Below, in pieces: positions 42,180 through 55,430 of a stretch of DNA of 64,000 nucleotides (the stretch's first letter is position 1; each line of letters opens with the position of its first letter). Both the position numbers and the translations under genes were made by a program. Source of the DNA: Nocardioides sp. BGMRC 2183 (lineage in GTDB: Bacteria; Actinomycetota; Actinomycetes; Propionibacteriales; Nocardioidaceae); assembly GCA_008123405.1 (NCBI GenBank), contig VSSA01000013.1, forward strand, positions 59,228-123,227. Direction: 5' to 3'. The notes under the pieces are model-generated. The model was given only the letters and a program-made list of their open reading frames with translations, was not told the origin of the DNA and made no database searches.

Positions 42180-43108
42180 CCAGCGACCACCGCACCCTGG
42201 GCGTCCCCGACAGTCTGGACGGCGAACGGGTCGACGTGGCGATGGCCCAGCTCTTCGGGGTCTCCCGGAGCAAGGCGGCCGAGCTCATCGCCTCCGGCCT
42301 GGTCCGCCTCGACGGTGCCGGTGTCGCCAAGAGCGAACGGGTGCTCGCCGGCGCGGTCCTCGACGTCGAGATCCCGCAGGAGACGGACCCGCTCGAGGTG
42401 ATCCCGGAGATCGTCGAGGGCATCGGGATCATCCACGACGACGAGTCGATCGTGGTGATCGACAAGCCGGTCGGGGTCGCGGTGCACCCCTCGCCAGGAT
42501 GGCGCGGCCCCACCGTGGTCGGTCACCTCGCAGGAGCCGGCTTCCGGATCTCGACCTCCGGCGCCAAGGAGCGCGAGGGAATCGTCCAGCGCCTGGACGT
42601 CGGGACGTCGGGCGTGATGGTGGTCTGCAAGTCCGAGCACGCCTACTCGGTGCTGAAGAACGCGTTCCGTCGGCGCACCGTCGACAAGACCTACCACGCT
42701 CTCGTCCAGGGCCACCCGGACCCGCTGGCGGGCACCGTCGACGCGCCGATCGGTCGCCACCCCGGTGCGGACTACAAGTTCGCTGTCCTCGACGGCGGAC
42801 GGCCGAGTGTGACCCACTACGAGACGCTCGAGGCGCATCGGTTCGCGAGTCTCCTGGAGGTGCATCTGGAGACCGGTCGCACCCACCAGATCCGGGTACA
42901 CATGGCGGCGCTCAAGCATCCCTGCGCCGGAGACCTCACCTACGGTGCCGACCCGGTGCTGGCTCGGCGCCTGGGCCTGACCCGGCAGTGGTTGCATGCG
43001 GTGCGTCTGGGCTTCGAGCACCCGGACACCGGCTCCTACGTCGAGTACGAGTCGGCCTACCCGGCCGACCTCCAGCACGCTCTCGACGTGGTGCGCGAGA
43101 TCCACTGA
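42176..43108 (+). CDS. RluD-family pseudouridine synthase
   Basis: This 310-residue protein has an N-terminal S4 RNA-binding domain ([28 protein letters not shown]) and an RluA/RluD catalytic domain. The catalytic aspartate is in [13 protein letters not shown] (the family usually has HRLD; Q replaces H here). [24 protein letters not shown] is also diagnostic. It probably pseudouridylates 23S rRNA. It overlaps lspA (GTGA), an order conserved in many bacteria. Confidence 0.94.
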   Translation: MTSDHRTLGVPDSLDGERVDVAMAQLFGVSRSKAAELIASGLVRLDGAGVAKSERVLAGAVLDVEIPQETDPLEVIPEIVEGIGIIHDDESIVVIDKPVGVAVHPSPGWRGPTVVGHLAGAGFRISTSGAKEREGIVQRLDVGTSGVMVVCKSEHAYSVLKNAFRRRTVDKTYHALVQGHPDPLAGTVDAPIGRHPGADYKFAVLDGGRPSVTHYETLEAHRFASLLEVHLETGRTHQIRVHMAALKHPCAGDLTYGADPVLARRLGLTRQWLHAVRLGFEHPDTGSYVEYESAYPADLQHALDVVREIH

Positions 43109-43596
43109 TGGGTACGACGCCGGGGCTGCTCGTCCGCCCCGGAGACGAGGACGACCTGCCGCGGCTGGCCGAGCTCTTCTGGGTGGCCCGGGCGGCCGCC
43201 GTACCGCTGATGCCGCCGTCGGCGCGGAGCTTGACCGACGTGCGTGAGCACTACCTCGGGCTGCTGGGCGCCGGGCGTGAGGTGTGGGTGGCCGAGGACG
43301 ACGCCGGGGTGAGCGGCTTCGTCAGCGTCGCTGGTGACTGGCTCGAGGACCTCTATGTCCGACCCGATGCCCAGCGCGATGGCGTAGGAACCGCGCTGCT
43401 CGACGTGGTGAAGGCGTTGCGGCCGGGCGGCTTCGCGTTGTGGGTCTTCGCGTCGAACACACCCGCTCGGGCGTTCTACGCACGGCACGGTCTGGTGGAG
43501 CGCGAGCACACGGACGGGACCGCCAACGAGGAGCGTGCTCCCGACATTCGGGTGGAGTGGCCTGACGAGTTGCGTCGGGGCCGTCACGTAGGCTGA
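43108..43596 (+). CDS. GNAT-family N-acetyltransferase
   Basis: This 162-residue acetyltransferase has the acetyl-CoA-binding motif A VRPDAQRDGVGTALLDVVKAL preceded by LEDLYV, and the C-terminal NTPARAFYARHGLVE. The substrate is unknown. It overlaps the pseudouridine synthase gene by 1 nt (TGATG), so it is the last gene of the lspA operon. Confidence 0.88.
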   Translation: MGTTPGLLVRPGDEDDLPRLAELFWVARAAAVPLMPPSARSLTDVREHYLGLLGAGREVWVAEDDAGVSGFVSVAGDWLEDLYVRPDAQRDGVGTALLDVVKALRPGGFALWVFASNTPARAFYARHGLVEREHTDGTANEERAPDIRVEWPDELRRGRHVG

Positions 43597-43613
43597 GTGC
43601 CTTCCCCCGTGGA

Positions 43614-43650
43614 GCAGTCGGAGCGGTCCTGTGCCGCTCCGTTCGACTGC
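43614..43650 (+). terminator. Interrupted hairpin between GNAT gene and dnaE
   Basis: GCAGTC-GGAGCGG (43614-43626) pairs with CCGCTCC (43634-43640) and GACTGC (43645-43650), 13 bp with a 4-nt bulge. It may end the lspA operon or, since a TAGGCT -10-like box lies at 43589-43594, be part of the dnaE 5' leader. Its role is unresolved. Confidence 0.5.
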
Positions 43651-43714
43651 GGCGCGCCCCGTTCAACCACGTGTCACTAGCACTGTCACCACCCTGAGGA
43701 GCCAGTACCAGCCG

Positions 43715-47277
<3,563 letters not shown>

Positions 47278-47281
<4 letters not shown>

Positions 47282-47898
47282 CCCGGCGTAGTTGGCCCTG
47301 GCCGGTCCTCGCCGGGCTGGTAGTGGCGATCGCCGCCGGCCTCGGCGGTCTCGGAGCATGGGCGTGGTGGTCCTGGTGGTCGCCCGGGTTCGACGGCACC
47401 GTCTACGAGACCACGCGTGGCCCGATGTGGTTGCCCGAGCCGTTCGACCCCGGCATCGCCGACGCCTTCACCGGCACCGCGCAGTACGCGATCCTCGGGG
47501 TCGGGCTCGGCCTGCTCCTCGGCCTGGTGGGCGCGTTGCTGCTGCGCGGTCGGCCGGTGGCGGGCGTGCTCGTGGTGCTGGCCGGCAGCGGGCTGGCGGC
47601 AGCGGTGATGGCGCTGCTCGGCACCATGCCGAGCCCCCCGGACCCGGCCACCCTCGCCACCGCGGAGACCGTCGGCGAGAGCTACCCCGCGCACCTGGAG
47701 GTGACCGGGTGGACGCCGTACCTGGTGTGGCCGGTGGGGGCGATGTTCGGCTACGGGACCTTCATGGTCACCACCGCAGGCGCGCTGCGGATCCGTGCCA
47801 GGGAGGGCGAGCCCGACTGGCTGCAGCCCGCAGCTGCCCGGACGGCGCCGCCGACCGAGATCATCCCCTCCGGATCGGACCTTCCACCGCCCCGGTGA
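47278..47898 (+). CDS. Membrane protein of unknown function downstream of dnaE
   Basis: This 206-residue protein has three or four hydrophobic segments (WPVLAGLVVAIAAGLGGLGAWAWWSWW, AILGVGLGLLLGLVGALLL, AGVLVVLAGSGLAAAVMALLG, YLVWPVGAMFGYGTFMVTTAG), resembling DUF2567-type actinobacterial membrane proteins; that resemblance is weak. The GTG overlaps the dnaE stop. Its last 38 nt overlap the end of the convergent YbaK-like gene. Confidence 0.75.
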
Positions 47899-48349
47899 GC
47901 CGGATCAGATCGGTCGCGGCGAGCTCGACCTCGAGGCCGCGTCGTCCGGCCGAGACGTAGACGCTCGGGTGGTCGGCAGCAGAGGTGTCGACCACTGTCG
48001 GCAGCCGGCGCCGCTGACCCAAGGGTGAGATGCCACCGACGACGTAGCCGGTGGCCCGCTCGGCGGCGGACGGCGCCGCCATGACCGCCTTCCGGCCCCC
48101 GACCGTCTTCGCCAGCGCTTTCAGGTCGAGCTGTCCCGCGACCGGCACCACGGCGACGACCAGGGCGCCGTCCACGTCGGCGAGCAGCGTCTTGAAGACC
48201 CGCTCGACCGCGATCCCGAGCGCCTCGGCCGCCTCCTCGCCGTAGGAGGCCCGTCGTGGGTCGTGGTCGTAGGCGTGCACGGTGAATGGGGCGCCGGCAC
48301 GGGTCAGCAGCTCGATCGCCGGTGTCGCCGCGCCGCGCTTCTTCGCCAT
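47861..48349 (-). CDS. ybaK: Cys-tRNA(Pro) deacylase YbaK-like (second copy)
   Basis: This 162-residue YbaK protein begins MAKKRGAATPAIELLTRAGAPFTVHAYDHDP, with VFKTLLADVDGALVVAVVPVAGQLDLKALAK, TGYVVGGISPLGQRRRLPTVVD and VYVSAGRRGLEVELAATDLIRLT, all characteristic of YbaK. It hydrolyses Cys-tRNA(Pro) made by ProRS. It is coupled to the upstream Lon-N-domain gene (TGATG overlap). The first YbaK-like paralogue is at 11836-12309. Confidence 0.93.
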   Translation of the reverse strand: MAKKRGAATPAIELLTRAGAPFTVHAYDHDPRRASYGEEAAEALGIAVERVFKTLLADVDGALVVAVVPVAGQLDLKALAKTVGGRKAVMAAPSAAERATGYVVGGISPLGQRRRLPTVVDTSAADHPSVYVSAGRRGLEVELAATDLIRLTGAVEGPIRRG

Positions 48350-49014
48350 CAGTTGGGGGACCAGCGGGTCCGTGCGACCTCGGTGGCCGGCAACGAGGAG
48401 ATCACGTTCATCGCCTCCAACTCCGAGCGCAGCAGGTCGGTGACGTCGACCAGCCGCTCGGTCGCACCGTCGGCCTCGAGCAGACCCTGTCGCTCGGCCA
48501 TCGGCAGCGGCGCGCACGCCGCCAGCGTCCAGCCGAGGTAGACCGGGTCCGTGGGCAGCGTCCCGGAGAACGGGTCGCCGGCGATCTCGCTGAGCACCGC
48601 TCGGTAGGCGGTGAAGGTGGCCCGGGCGAGGTCGGCCACCTCCTCCGGTACGACGTCAGCAGGCTCCGGCAGCACCTCGACCGTCCCCAGCGCGTACTCC
48701 CCGCTGTGGCGCACTCCGTCCAGCCGAATCCGCTCGCGCCCCACAGCGACCACGTCGAACGTGCCGTCCTCGTTGCGTTCGACCTCGGTGAGCTGCATCA
48801 GCACGCCGACGCGGAACAGCGATTGGGCGCCGTGGTCGCCGACCTCGTAGCCCTCCCGGATCGCGACCGTGCCGAAGACCCGCTCGGCCGGGTCCTCGAT
48901 CCGCAGCAGGTCGCGCACCAGCGCGCGGTACCGGTCCTCGAACACGTGCAGCGGCACGGTCACACCGGGGAAGACCACGGTGTTGAGCGGGAACAACGCG
49001 AGCTCGTCGGTCAC
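48349..49014 (-). CDS. Lon N-terminal substrate-binding domain protein
   Basis: This 221-residue protein consists of only the Lon N-terminal (PUA-like) domain and a helical extension: LALFPLNTVVFPGVTVPLHVFEDRYRALVRDLL, then FGTVAIREGYEVGD and the helical end. No ATPase or protease domain is present. Its function is unknown. GTG 49014 follows a TAGGGT box by 7 nt; a longer upstream reading was rejected. It is divergent from hisD. Confidence 0.88.
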   Translation of the reverse strand: MTDELALFPLNTVVFPGVTVPLHVFEDRYRALVRDLLRIEDPAERVFGTVAIREGYEVGDHGAQSLFRVGVLMQLTEVERNEDGTFDVVAVGRERIRLDGVRHSGEYALGTVEVLPEPADVVPEEVADLARATFTAYRAVLSEIAGDPFSGTLPTDPVYLGWTLAACAPLPMAERQGLLEADGATERLVDVTDLLRSELEAMNVISSLPATEVARTRWSPN

Positions 49015-49021
49015 ACCCTCG

Positions 49022-49089
49022 ACCCTATAGAGCCAGCCCGTCCGCCCTGCGTCGCCGAGTCGGGGCGACGGCGTGCCGCGCCGTAGAAT
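49022..49089. promoter_or_regulatory. Divergent -10 boxes for the Lon-N gene and hisD
   Basis: TAGGGT on the minus strand (49027-49022) is 7 nt before GTG 49014; TAGAAT on the plus strand (49084-49089) is 7 nt before ATG 49097. Both predict leaderless messages. With its start at the ATG, the hisD transcript would have no room for a his leader peptide or riboswitch. Confidence 0.6.
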
Positions 49090-49096
49090 CGGACCC

Positions 49097-50419
49097 ATGA
49101 CCACCCCAGGATCGGCCCAGCGGATGCGACGCATCGACCTGCGCGGATCCGGTCATCACACCGACTACCGCGCGGCCGTGCCGCGCGCCGACTTCGACGT
49201 CGAGGCAGCGGTGCCCGCCGTGCGGGAGATCTGCGAGGCGGTCCGGACTGGCGGGGTCGACGCGATCCTCGACCTCACCGCACGCTTCGACGGCGTGCGG
49301 CTCGAGGACATCCGGGTCCCCGCGGGAGCGGCCCAGGACGCCCTGGAGCGTCTCGACCCCGACATCCGTGCCGGGTTGGAGGAGTCGATCCGTCGGCTCC
49401 GCGCGACCTGCACCGCCGAGCTGGAGACCGACGCGGTCACCGACCTCGGTCCCGGCGCCCGGGTGACCCACCGCAAGGTGCCGGTCGACCGGGTCGGCCT
49501 CTACGTGCCCGGAGGGTTGGCGCCGCTGGTCTCCAGCGTGTTGATGAACGTGGTCCCCGCGCAGGTCGCCGGGGTCGGCTCGATCGCCCTGGCCAGCCCG
49601 CCACAGAAGGACTTCGGCGGGTCGATCCACCCCACCGTGCTCGCCGCCTGTGCGCTGCTCGGCGTGGAGGAGATCTACGCCGTCGGTGGCGCGCAAGCCA
49701 TCGCGATGTTCGCCTACGGCACCGGACCTTGCCGCCGCGTCGACCTGGTCACCGGCCCCGGCAACATCTGGGTGGTGACGGCCAAGCGGATCCTCAAGGG
49801 ACAGGTCGGCATCGACTCCGAGGCCGGCCCGACCGAGATCGCGATCCTCGCCGACGACACCGCCGACCCCGCCTACGTCGCCGCCGACCTGATCAGCCAG
49901 GCCGAGCACGACCCGTTGGCCGCCGCCGTGCTGGTGACCACGTCCACGGCGCTCGCCGACGCGGTGGATGGCGAGCTGGAGACCCAGGTCGCGGCGACCA
50001 AGCACAGCGAGCGGATCGGGATCTCGCTGGCCGGGCAGCAGTCGGGGGTGGTGCTGGTCGACGACCTCGAGCAGGGCCTGGACGTGGTCAACGCCTACGC
50101 CGCGGAGCACCTGGAGATCCACACTGCCGACGCCGCGACGTGGGCGGCACGGGTGCGCAACGCCGGAGCGATCTTCGTCGGTCCCTACGCCCCGGTCAGC
50201 CTCGGTGACTACTGCGCCGGTTCGAACCACGTGCTGCCGACCGGCGGCTGCGCCTGCCACTCCTCGGGGCTCTCGGTGCGCGCCTTCACCAAGTCAGTGC
50301 ATGTCGTGGAGTACAGCCGGGAGGCGCTCGACGAGGTCGCCGGGCACGTGGTGACGCTCGCCGAGGCCGAGGACCTGCCCGGCCACGGCGCCGCCGTCTC
50401 GGTGCGGACCCAGCGATGA
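49097..50419 (+). CDS. hisD: Histidinol dehydrogenase
   Basis: This zinc enzyme of 440 residues oxidises L-histidinol to histidine in the last two steps of the pathway. Motifs are [76 protein letters not shown] (zinc and catalytic residues) and [23 protein letters not shown]. It is the first gene of a his operon with 4-nt overlaps. Confidence 0.97.
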   Translation: MTTPGSAQRMRRIDLRGSGHHTDYRAAVPRADFDVEAAVPAVREICEAVRTGGVDAILDLTARFDGVRLEDIRVPAGAAQDALERLDPDIRAGLEESIRRLRATCTAELETDAVTDLGPGARVTHRKVPVDRVGLYVPGGLAPLVSSVLMNVVPAQVAGVGSIALASPPQKDFGGSIHPTVLAACALLGVEEIYAVGGAQAIAMFAYGTGPCRRVDLVTGPGNIWVVTAKRILKGQVGIDSEAGPTEIAILADDTADPAYVAADLISQAEHDPLAAAVLVTTSTALADAVDGELETQVAATKHSERIGISLAGQQSGVVLVDDLEQGLDVVNAYAAEHLEIHTADAATWAARVRNAGAIFVGPYAPVSLGDYCAGSNHVLPTGGCACHSSGLSVRAFTKSVHVVEYSREALDEVAGHVVTLAEAEDLPGHGAAVSVRTQR

Positions 50420-51537
50420 GCTGGCCGCCGCTGCGCGAGGAGCTCCGCGGGATCGAGCCCTACGGAGCGCCCCAGCTGGACGTCCCGGTCCAGCTCAACG
50501 TGAACGAGAACCCCTACGGTCCGTCGCCGGCGTGTGTGGCGGACATAGCGGAGGCGGCTGGACGCGCCGCGGTGACCCTGAACCGCTACCCCGATCGGGA
50601 GTTCACGGCGCTGCGGGTGGCGTTGGCGTCGTACTTGGGGAAGGACGCGGGCAGCGGGGAGATCACCCCGGAGATGGTGTGGGCGGCGAACGGGTCCAAC
50701 GAGGTGATGCTGCAGCTGCTGCAGGCCTTCGGGGGTCCTGGCCGCACGGCGCTCAGCTTCGCGCCGACGTACTCGATGTATCCGGAGTACGCCCGCGACA
50801 CCCACACCCGGTGGGTTGCCGGTCGTCGGGAGAGCGACTTCGGGATCGACCTGGACGCCGCGCGGGCCCTCGTGGCGCAGGAGCGGCCGAGCGTGGTCCT
50901 GCTGCCCAGCCCGAACAACCCCACCGGGACAGCGCTCCCGCCCGAGGCGGTGATCGCGCTGTGCGAGGCGGTGGGCGACGACGGGATCGTGGTGGTCGAC
51001 GAGGCGTACGGCGAGTTCCGTCGCGAAGGGGTGCCGAGCGCGCTCGAGCTGCTCGGGCTCAGGCGCAACCTGGTGGTCACCCGCACCCTGAGCAAGGCCT
51101 TCGCCGGCGCCGGCATGCGGTTGGGCTACCTGGCCGCGGATCCGGCGATCACCGCCGCGATCCGGGTGGTCCGGTTGCCCTACCACCTCTCCGCGGTCAC
51201 CCAGGCGGTCGCGCTGGCCGCCCTCGACCACGCTCCCGAACTCCTCGGCAAGGTCGACGAGCTCCGAGCCGAACGCGACCGGCTGGTCACCCACCTGCGT
51301 GCCGAGGGCTACGAGGTGGCCGACTCGGACGCCAACTTCGTCCTCTTCGGTCGGTTCGCGGACCGGCACGCGCTCTGGCAGGGTCTGCTGGACCGGGGCG
51401 TCCTGATCCGGGAGACCGGCCCGGACGGCTGGCTGCGGGTCTCGGTCGGCACCCCCGAGGAGATGGCGGCCTTCCGCAGCGCCCTGGCCGACGCCCAGGC
51501 CGACCTACAGAACGAACCGATCGGAGAACGAGCATGA
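50416..51537 (+). CDS. hisC: Histidinol-phosphate aminotransferase
   Basis: This 373-residue fold-type I PLP aminotransferase shows [14 protein letters not shown] at the N-terminus, [39 protein letters not shown] and the PLP lysine in [17 protein letters not shown]. It converts imidazole-acetol phosphate to histidinol phosphate. It overlaps hisD (ATGA) and hisB. Confidence 0.96.
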   Translation: MSWPPLREELRGIEPYGAPQLDVPVQLNVNENPYGPSPACVADIAEAAGRAAVTLNRYPDREFTALRVALASYLGKDAGSGEITPEMVWAANGSNEVMLQLLQAFGGPGRTALSFAPTYSMYPEYARDTHTRWVAGRRESDFGIDLDAARALVAQERPSVVLLPSPNNPTGTALPPEAVIALCEAVGDDGIVVVDEAYGEFRREGVPSALELLGLRRNLVVTRTLSKAFAGAGMRLGYLAADPAITAAIRVVRLPYHLSAVTQAVALAALDHAPELLGKVDELRAERDRLVTHLRAEGYEVADSDANFVLFGRFADRHALWQGLLDRGVLIRETGPDGWLRVSVGTPEEMAAFRSALADAQADLQNEPIGERA

Positions 51538-52154
51538 GCGGCACCGCATCCCGCACCGCCCGGATCGAGCGCGAGACCAGCGAGTCGAAGGTGCTCGTCG
51601 AGGTCGACCTCGACGGCAGCGGCCGCCACGACATCTCCACCGGGGTCGGCTTCTACGACCACATGCTCACCGCCTTCGCGCGGCACGCGCTCCTCGACCT
51701 CACCGTGCACAGCGAGGGCGATGTCCACATCGACGCTCACCACACGACCGAGGACACCGCGATCGTGCTCGGCCAGGCGCTGCGAGAGGCGCTGGGGGAC
51801 AAGCGGGGAATCCGCCGGTTCGGTGACGCCACTGTCCCGCTGGACGAGGCGCTGGTCCACGCGGTCGTCGACGTCTCCGGCCGCCCCTACTGCGTGCACA
51901 CCGGCGAGCCCGAGGGTCAGCAGTACGTCGCCCTCGGCGGCTCCGGCGTCTCCTACCTGGGCTCGCTGACGCAGCACGTCTTCGAGACCCTCGCGTTTCA
52001 CGGCCACTTCGCGTTGCACGTCCGGGTGCTGGCGGGCCGCGAGCCGCACCACATCGTGGAGACCCAGTTCAAGGCGTTCGCTCGGGCCTTCCGCGACGCG
52101 AGTGCGCTGGACCCCCGCGAGACCGGCATCCCGTCCACGAAGGGCGCTCTGTGA
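51534..52154 (+). CDS. hisB: Imidazoleglycerol-phosphate dehydratase
   Basis: This 206-residue dehydratase has the two manganese-binding repeats: [20 protein letters not shown] with [21 protein letters not shown], and [37 protein letters not shown]. It is monofunctional (no phosphatase domain). It overlaps hisC and hisH. Confidence 0.97.
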   Translation: MSGTASRTARIERETSESKVLVEVDLDGSGRHDISTGVGFYDHMLTAFARHALLDLTVHSEGDVHIDAHHTTEDTAIVLGQALREALGDKRGIRRFGDATVPLDEALVHAVVDVSGRPYCVHTGEPEGQQYVALGGSGVSYLGSLTQHVFETLAFHGHFALHVRVLAGREPHHIVETQFKAFARAFRDASALDPRETGIPSTKGAL

Positions 52155-52810
52155 GCGCTCCCTCCGTCGTCGTCCTCGACTACGGCTCCGGGAACCTGCG
52201 CTCGGCGGTGCGAGCTGTGGAGCGTGCTGGCGCCGAGGTGACGCTGACCGGCGACCTCGACACCGCGCTGGAGGCCGACGGCCTGCTGGTGCCCGGGGTC
52301 GGCGCCTTCGAAGCCTGCATGAAGGGGTTGCGAGCGATCCGTGGCGAGCGGATCATCGCGCGACGGCTCTCCGGCGGTCGCCCGGTGCTCGGCATCTGCG
52401 TCGGCATGCAGATCCTCTTCGACGCCGGCATCGAGCACGGTGTCGCGACCCAGGGGTGCGGAGAGTGGCCGGGTGTCGTGGAGCGCCTCCAGGCGCCGAT
52501 CGTGCCGCACATGGGGTGGAACACCGTGGACGTGCCCGGCGACACCCGGCTCTTCGCCGGGATCGAGGACGAGCGGTTCTACTTCGTGCACTCCTACGGT
52601 GTGCGGGACTGGCGGTTGGTCACCAACGACCGCACGCCCGACTCGCACCAGCCGCGGGTGACCTGGGCCGAGACCGGGTCGGAACCTGGGACAGGCGACC
52701 GGTTCGTCGCCGCCGTCGAGAACGGACCACTCTGCGCCACGCAGTTCCACCCGGAGAAGTCGGGGGACGCGGGCGCGCAACTGTTGAGAAACTGGGTGCA
52801 GACCCTGTGA
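52151..52810 (+). CDS. hisH: Imidazole glycerol phosphate synthase, glutaminase subunit
   Basis: This 219-residue class I glutamine amidotransferase has [20 protein letters not shown], nucleophile C83 in [12 protein letters not shown] and the His-Glu pair in [10 protein letters not shown]. It supplies ammonia to HisF. The GTG overlaps the hisB stop. Confidence 0.97.
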   Translation: MSAPSVVVLDYGSGNLRSAVRAVERAGAEVTLTGDLDTALEADGLLVPGVGAFEACMKGLRAIRGERIIARRLSGGRPVLGICVGMQILFDAGIEHGVATQGCGEWPGVVERLQAPIVPHMGWNTVDVPGDTRLFAGIEDERFYFVHSYGVRDWRLVTNDRTPDSHQPRVTWAETGSEPGTGDRFVAAVENGPLCATQFHPEKSGDAGAQLLRNWVQTL

Positions 52811-52820
52811 GGAGAACCTG

Positions 52821-53570
52821 GTGAGTGAGTACCTGGAGCTGCTGCCGGCCGTCGACATCAAGGGCGGCCAGGCGGTCCAGCTGGTGCAGGGCGTGGACGG
52901 CTCGGAGAAGCGTTTCGGCGACCCGATCGAGGCCGCATTGCGCTGGCAGGAGGCCGGCGCCGAGTGGATTCACCTGGTCGACCTGGACGCGGCCTTCGGC
53001 CACGGCGAGAACCGCGCGCTCCAGGCCGAGATCGTCGGCCGCCTCGACATCAAGGTCGAGATGAGCGGCGGCATCCGCGACGACGAGTCGCTGGAGGCCG
53101 CGATGGCGACCGGGTGCCGCCGGGTCAACATCGGCACCGCCGCGCTCGAGCAGCCGGAGTGGTGCGCCCGAGCGATCGCGACGTACGGCGACCGGGTGGC
53201 GGTCGGCCTCGACGTCCGCGGCCGCACCCTGGCCGCCCGCGGCTGGACCCGGGACGGCGGTGACCTCTACGAGACCCTGGCCCGCCTCGACGCCGAAGGG
53301 TGTGCCCGGTACGTCGTCACCGACGTCAACAAGGACGGCATGCTGCAGGGTCCCAACCTGGAGCTGTTGCGCGATGTCGCCGCCGCCACCGACCGGCCAC
53401 TGGTGGCCTCGGGCGGCGTCACCACGCTGGACGACATCCGCGCGCTGATGGGACTGGTGGAGATCGGGGTCGAGGGCGCGATTGCCGGCACTGCGCTCTA
53501 CACCGGCCAGTTCACCCTGGAGGAGGCGCTCGCGCTCACCCTCCCCACCGCACCGTCCGGTCGGGCCTGA
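52821..53570 (+). CDS. priA: Phosphoribosyl isomerase PriA (HisA/TrpF)
   Basis: This 249-residue beta/alpha barrel matches the actinobacterial His[78 protein letters not shown] and [15 protein letters not shown]. In actinobacteria without trpF this enzyme serves both histidine and tryptophan synthesis; that dual role is known for the family and inferred here. GTG follows AGGAG. Confidence 0.94.
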   Translation: MSEYLELLPAVDIKGGQAVQLVQGVDGSEKRFGDPIEAALRWQEAGAEWIHLVDLDAAFGHGENRALQAEIVGRLDIKVEMSGGIRDDESLEAAMATGCRRVNIGTAALEQPEWCARAIATYGDRVAVGLDVRGRTLAARGWTRDGGDLYETLARLDAEGCARYVVTDVNKDGMLQGPNLELLRDVAAATDRPLVASGGVTTLDDIRALMGLVEIGVEGAIAGTALYTGQFTLEEALALTLPTAPSGRA

Positions 53571-53574
53571 GCAG

Positions 53575-54345
53575 ATGAGCCTTGCGGTCCGGGTGATCCC
53601 GTGCCTGGATGTCGACGCCGGCCGGGTGGTCAAGGGGATCAACTTCAAGGAGCTCCGGGACGCCGGCGATCCGGTCGAGCTTGCGCGGACCTACGACGCC
53701 GAGGGCGCTGACGAGCTGACCTTCCTCGACATCTCCGCCTCCCACGAGGGACGGGCCACGACGCTGGAGATCGTCTCCGCGACGGCGGAGCAGGTCTTCA
53801 TCCCACTCACCGTCGGCGGGGGCATCCGCTCGGTCGAGGACGTCGACCGGATGCTGCGCGCGGGGGCTGACAAGATCGCAGTGAACACCGCCGCGCTCGA
53901 CCGGCCCGACCTGATCGCCGAGATCGCCGACCGCTTCGGCAACCAGGTGCTGGTGCTCTCCGTCGACGCCCGACGCTGCGTGGGGGAGGCCCGTACCGAC
54001 TCCGGCTTCGAGGTCACCACGCACGGCGGCCGCCGCTCCGCCGGCGTCGACGCCATCGCCTGGGCCGCGCGTGCCGCCGAGCTGGGCGCCGGAGAGATCC
54101 TGCTCAACGCGATGGACGCCGACGGCACCACCGACGGCTTCGACCTCGAGCTGATCCGGGCGGTGCGTGCCGAGGTCACCATCCCCGTGATCGCCTCCGG
54201 TGGTGCCGGAGCGCCCGAGCACTTCGCGCCTGCGGTCGACGCCGGCGCCGACGCAGTGTTGGCCGCCACCGTCTTCCACTTCGGCACCCTGCGCATCGGC
54301 GAGGTCAAAGATGCACTCGCGGCCGCTGGGATGCCGGTGCGCTGA
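53575..54345 (+). CDS. hisF: Imidazole glycerol phosphate synthase, cyclase subunit
   Basis: This 256-residue barrel has [87 protein letters not shown] and [12 protein letters not shown]. It forms the cyclase half of HisHF. It is the last his gene here; hisI, which commonly follows hisF in actinobacteria, is absent from the window. Confidence 0.97.
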   Translation: MSLAVRVIPCLDVDAGRVVKGINFKELRDAGDPVELARTYDAEGADELTFLDISASHEGRATTLEIVSATAEQVFIPLTVGGGIRSVEDVDRMLRAGADKIAVNTAALDRPDLIAEIADRFGNQVLVLSVDARRCVGEARTDSGFEVTTHGGRRSAGVDAIAWAARAAELGAGEILLNAMDADGTTDGFDLELIRAVRAEVTIPVIASGGAGAPEHFAPAVDAGADAVLAATVFHFGTLRIGEVKDALAAAGMPVR

Positions 54346-54455
54346 CAGGGGCACCAGGACACCGCGGGGACAGCCGGAGGGACATCTCTTACCGAAGAGT
54401 GACGGTTCGCCGGACGGGTCCGGATCCTTCGTGCCCGGATGCAACAGTGGCACCT

Positions 54456-55265
54456 ATGCCCGTACCGATGCCTACCCCCAGAGCCGACATCGCCGTCATC
54501 GGCGGCACCGGCTTCTACTCGTTCCTTGCCGACGGCATCGACCACGAGGTGTCCACGCCGTACGGCGAACCGTCGGCGCCGATCACCATCGGCTCGTTGG
54601 GCGGCCGCAGTGTCGCCTTCCTGCCGCGGCATGGTCGCGGACATCGTTTCCCGCCGCACGCGATCAACTACCGGGCCAACCTCTGGGCACTCCGATCCCT
54701 CGGGGTTCGCCAGATCATCGCGCCCTGCGCGGTCGGCGGACTCTCCGCCGAGGTCGCGCCCGGTGATCTCGTGGTGCCCGACCAGCTGGTCGACCGCACC
54801 GTGCACCGACAGCAGACCTTCGTGGAGACCGGTGCGGTGCACCTGCCCTTCGGCGATCCGTACTGCCCGGGGATTCGCTCCGCCCTCCTCGGGGCGGCCG
54901 AGGACGTCGCCGACGGCGGGACCATGGTGGTGATCGAGGGCCCGCGGTTTTCCACCAGGGCCGAGTCGCGGCAGCACGCACAGTCGGGCGGCACGCTGAT
55001 CAACATGACCGGGCAGCCCGAGGCAGCCTTGGCCAGGGAGATGCGCTGCTGCTACGCGGCGCTGGCCCTGGTCACCGACATGGACGCGGGCGCGGAGGAG
55101 GGACAGGGGGTCGCTCAGGCTGAGGTCTTCGCCCGATTCGAGGCCAACCTGGCTCGGCTGGGTGAGCTGCTCACCACTGCCGTCGGACGGCTCGGCGACC
55201 CGAGCGGCTGCACCTGCTCGACCTGGGCCGACGACCTGACCCTGACCTACGAGATCCCAGGATAA
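54456..55265 (+). CDS. S-methyl-5'-thioadenosine phosphorylase-like enzyme
   Basis: This 269-residue phosphorylase of the PNP/MTAP family has IAVIGGTGFYSFL, FLPRHGRGHRFPPHAINYRANLWALRSLGVRQIIAPCAVGGLS and DPYCPGIRSALL. VIEGPRFSTRAESR, TLINMTGQPEAALAREM (substrate-binding Met-Thr region) and VTDMDAGAEEGQG complete the match. MTAP cleaves methylthioadenosine, a by-product of polyamine and other SAM-dependent reactions. ATG 54456 or 54468 are both possible starts; there is no SD. It lies 110 nt after hisF and begins the accessory block. Confidence 0.85.
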   Translation: MPVPMPTPRADIAVIGGTGFYSFLADGIDHEVSTPYGEPSAPITIGSLGGRSVAFLPRHGRGHRFPPHAINYRANLWALRSLGVRQIIAPCAVGGLSAEVAPGDLVVPDQLVDRTVHRQQTFVETGAVHLPFGDPYCPGIRSALLGAAEDVADGGTMVVIEGPRFSTRAESRQHAQSGGTLINMTGQPEAALAREMRCCYAALALVTDMDAGAEEGQGVAQAEVFARFEANLARLGELLTTAVGRLGDPSGCTCSTWADDLTLTYEIPG

Positions 55266-55425
55266 GCCTTGATCCACCGACTCCCCGCTACTGCGCGTCC
55301 CCATCCGGGCACCCCGGCTGCGTTGCGGACGCTCAACGGTGCAACCAGACCGCCCTCGCGACCGCGCCTTGCCGGGACACCCGTCTGGTGCCGCTCGCTA
55401 CGCGGCGATTCGATGGATCAAGGCT
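55265..55425. repeat. 161-bp non-coding element bounded by 16-nt inverted repeats
   Basis: AGCCTTGATCCACCGA (55265-55280) and its inverted copy with one mismatch (55410-55425) enclose 129 nt with no ORF. The left end overlaps the TAA of the phosphorylase gene and the right end lies 5 nt before the epimerase GTG. It could be a small mobile or palindromic repeat or a transcription terminator; no target duplication is obvious. Confidence 0.6.
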
Positions 55426-55430
55426 GAGCC

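Noticed and set aside
49028-49096. Histidine leader peptide before hisD
   Set aside because: No histidine-rich ORF is present and TAGAAT sits 7 nt before the ATG.
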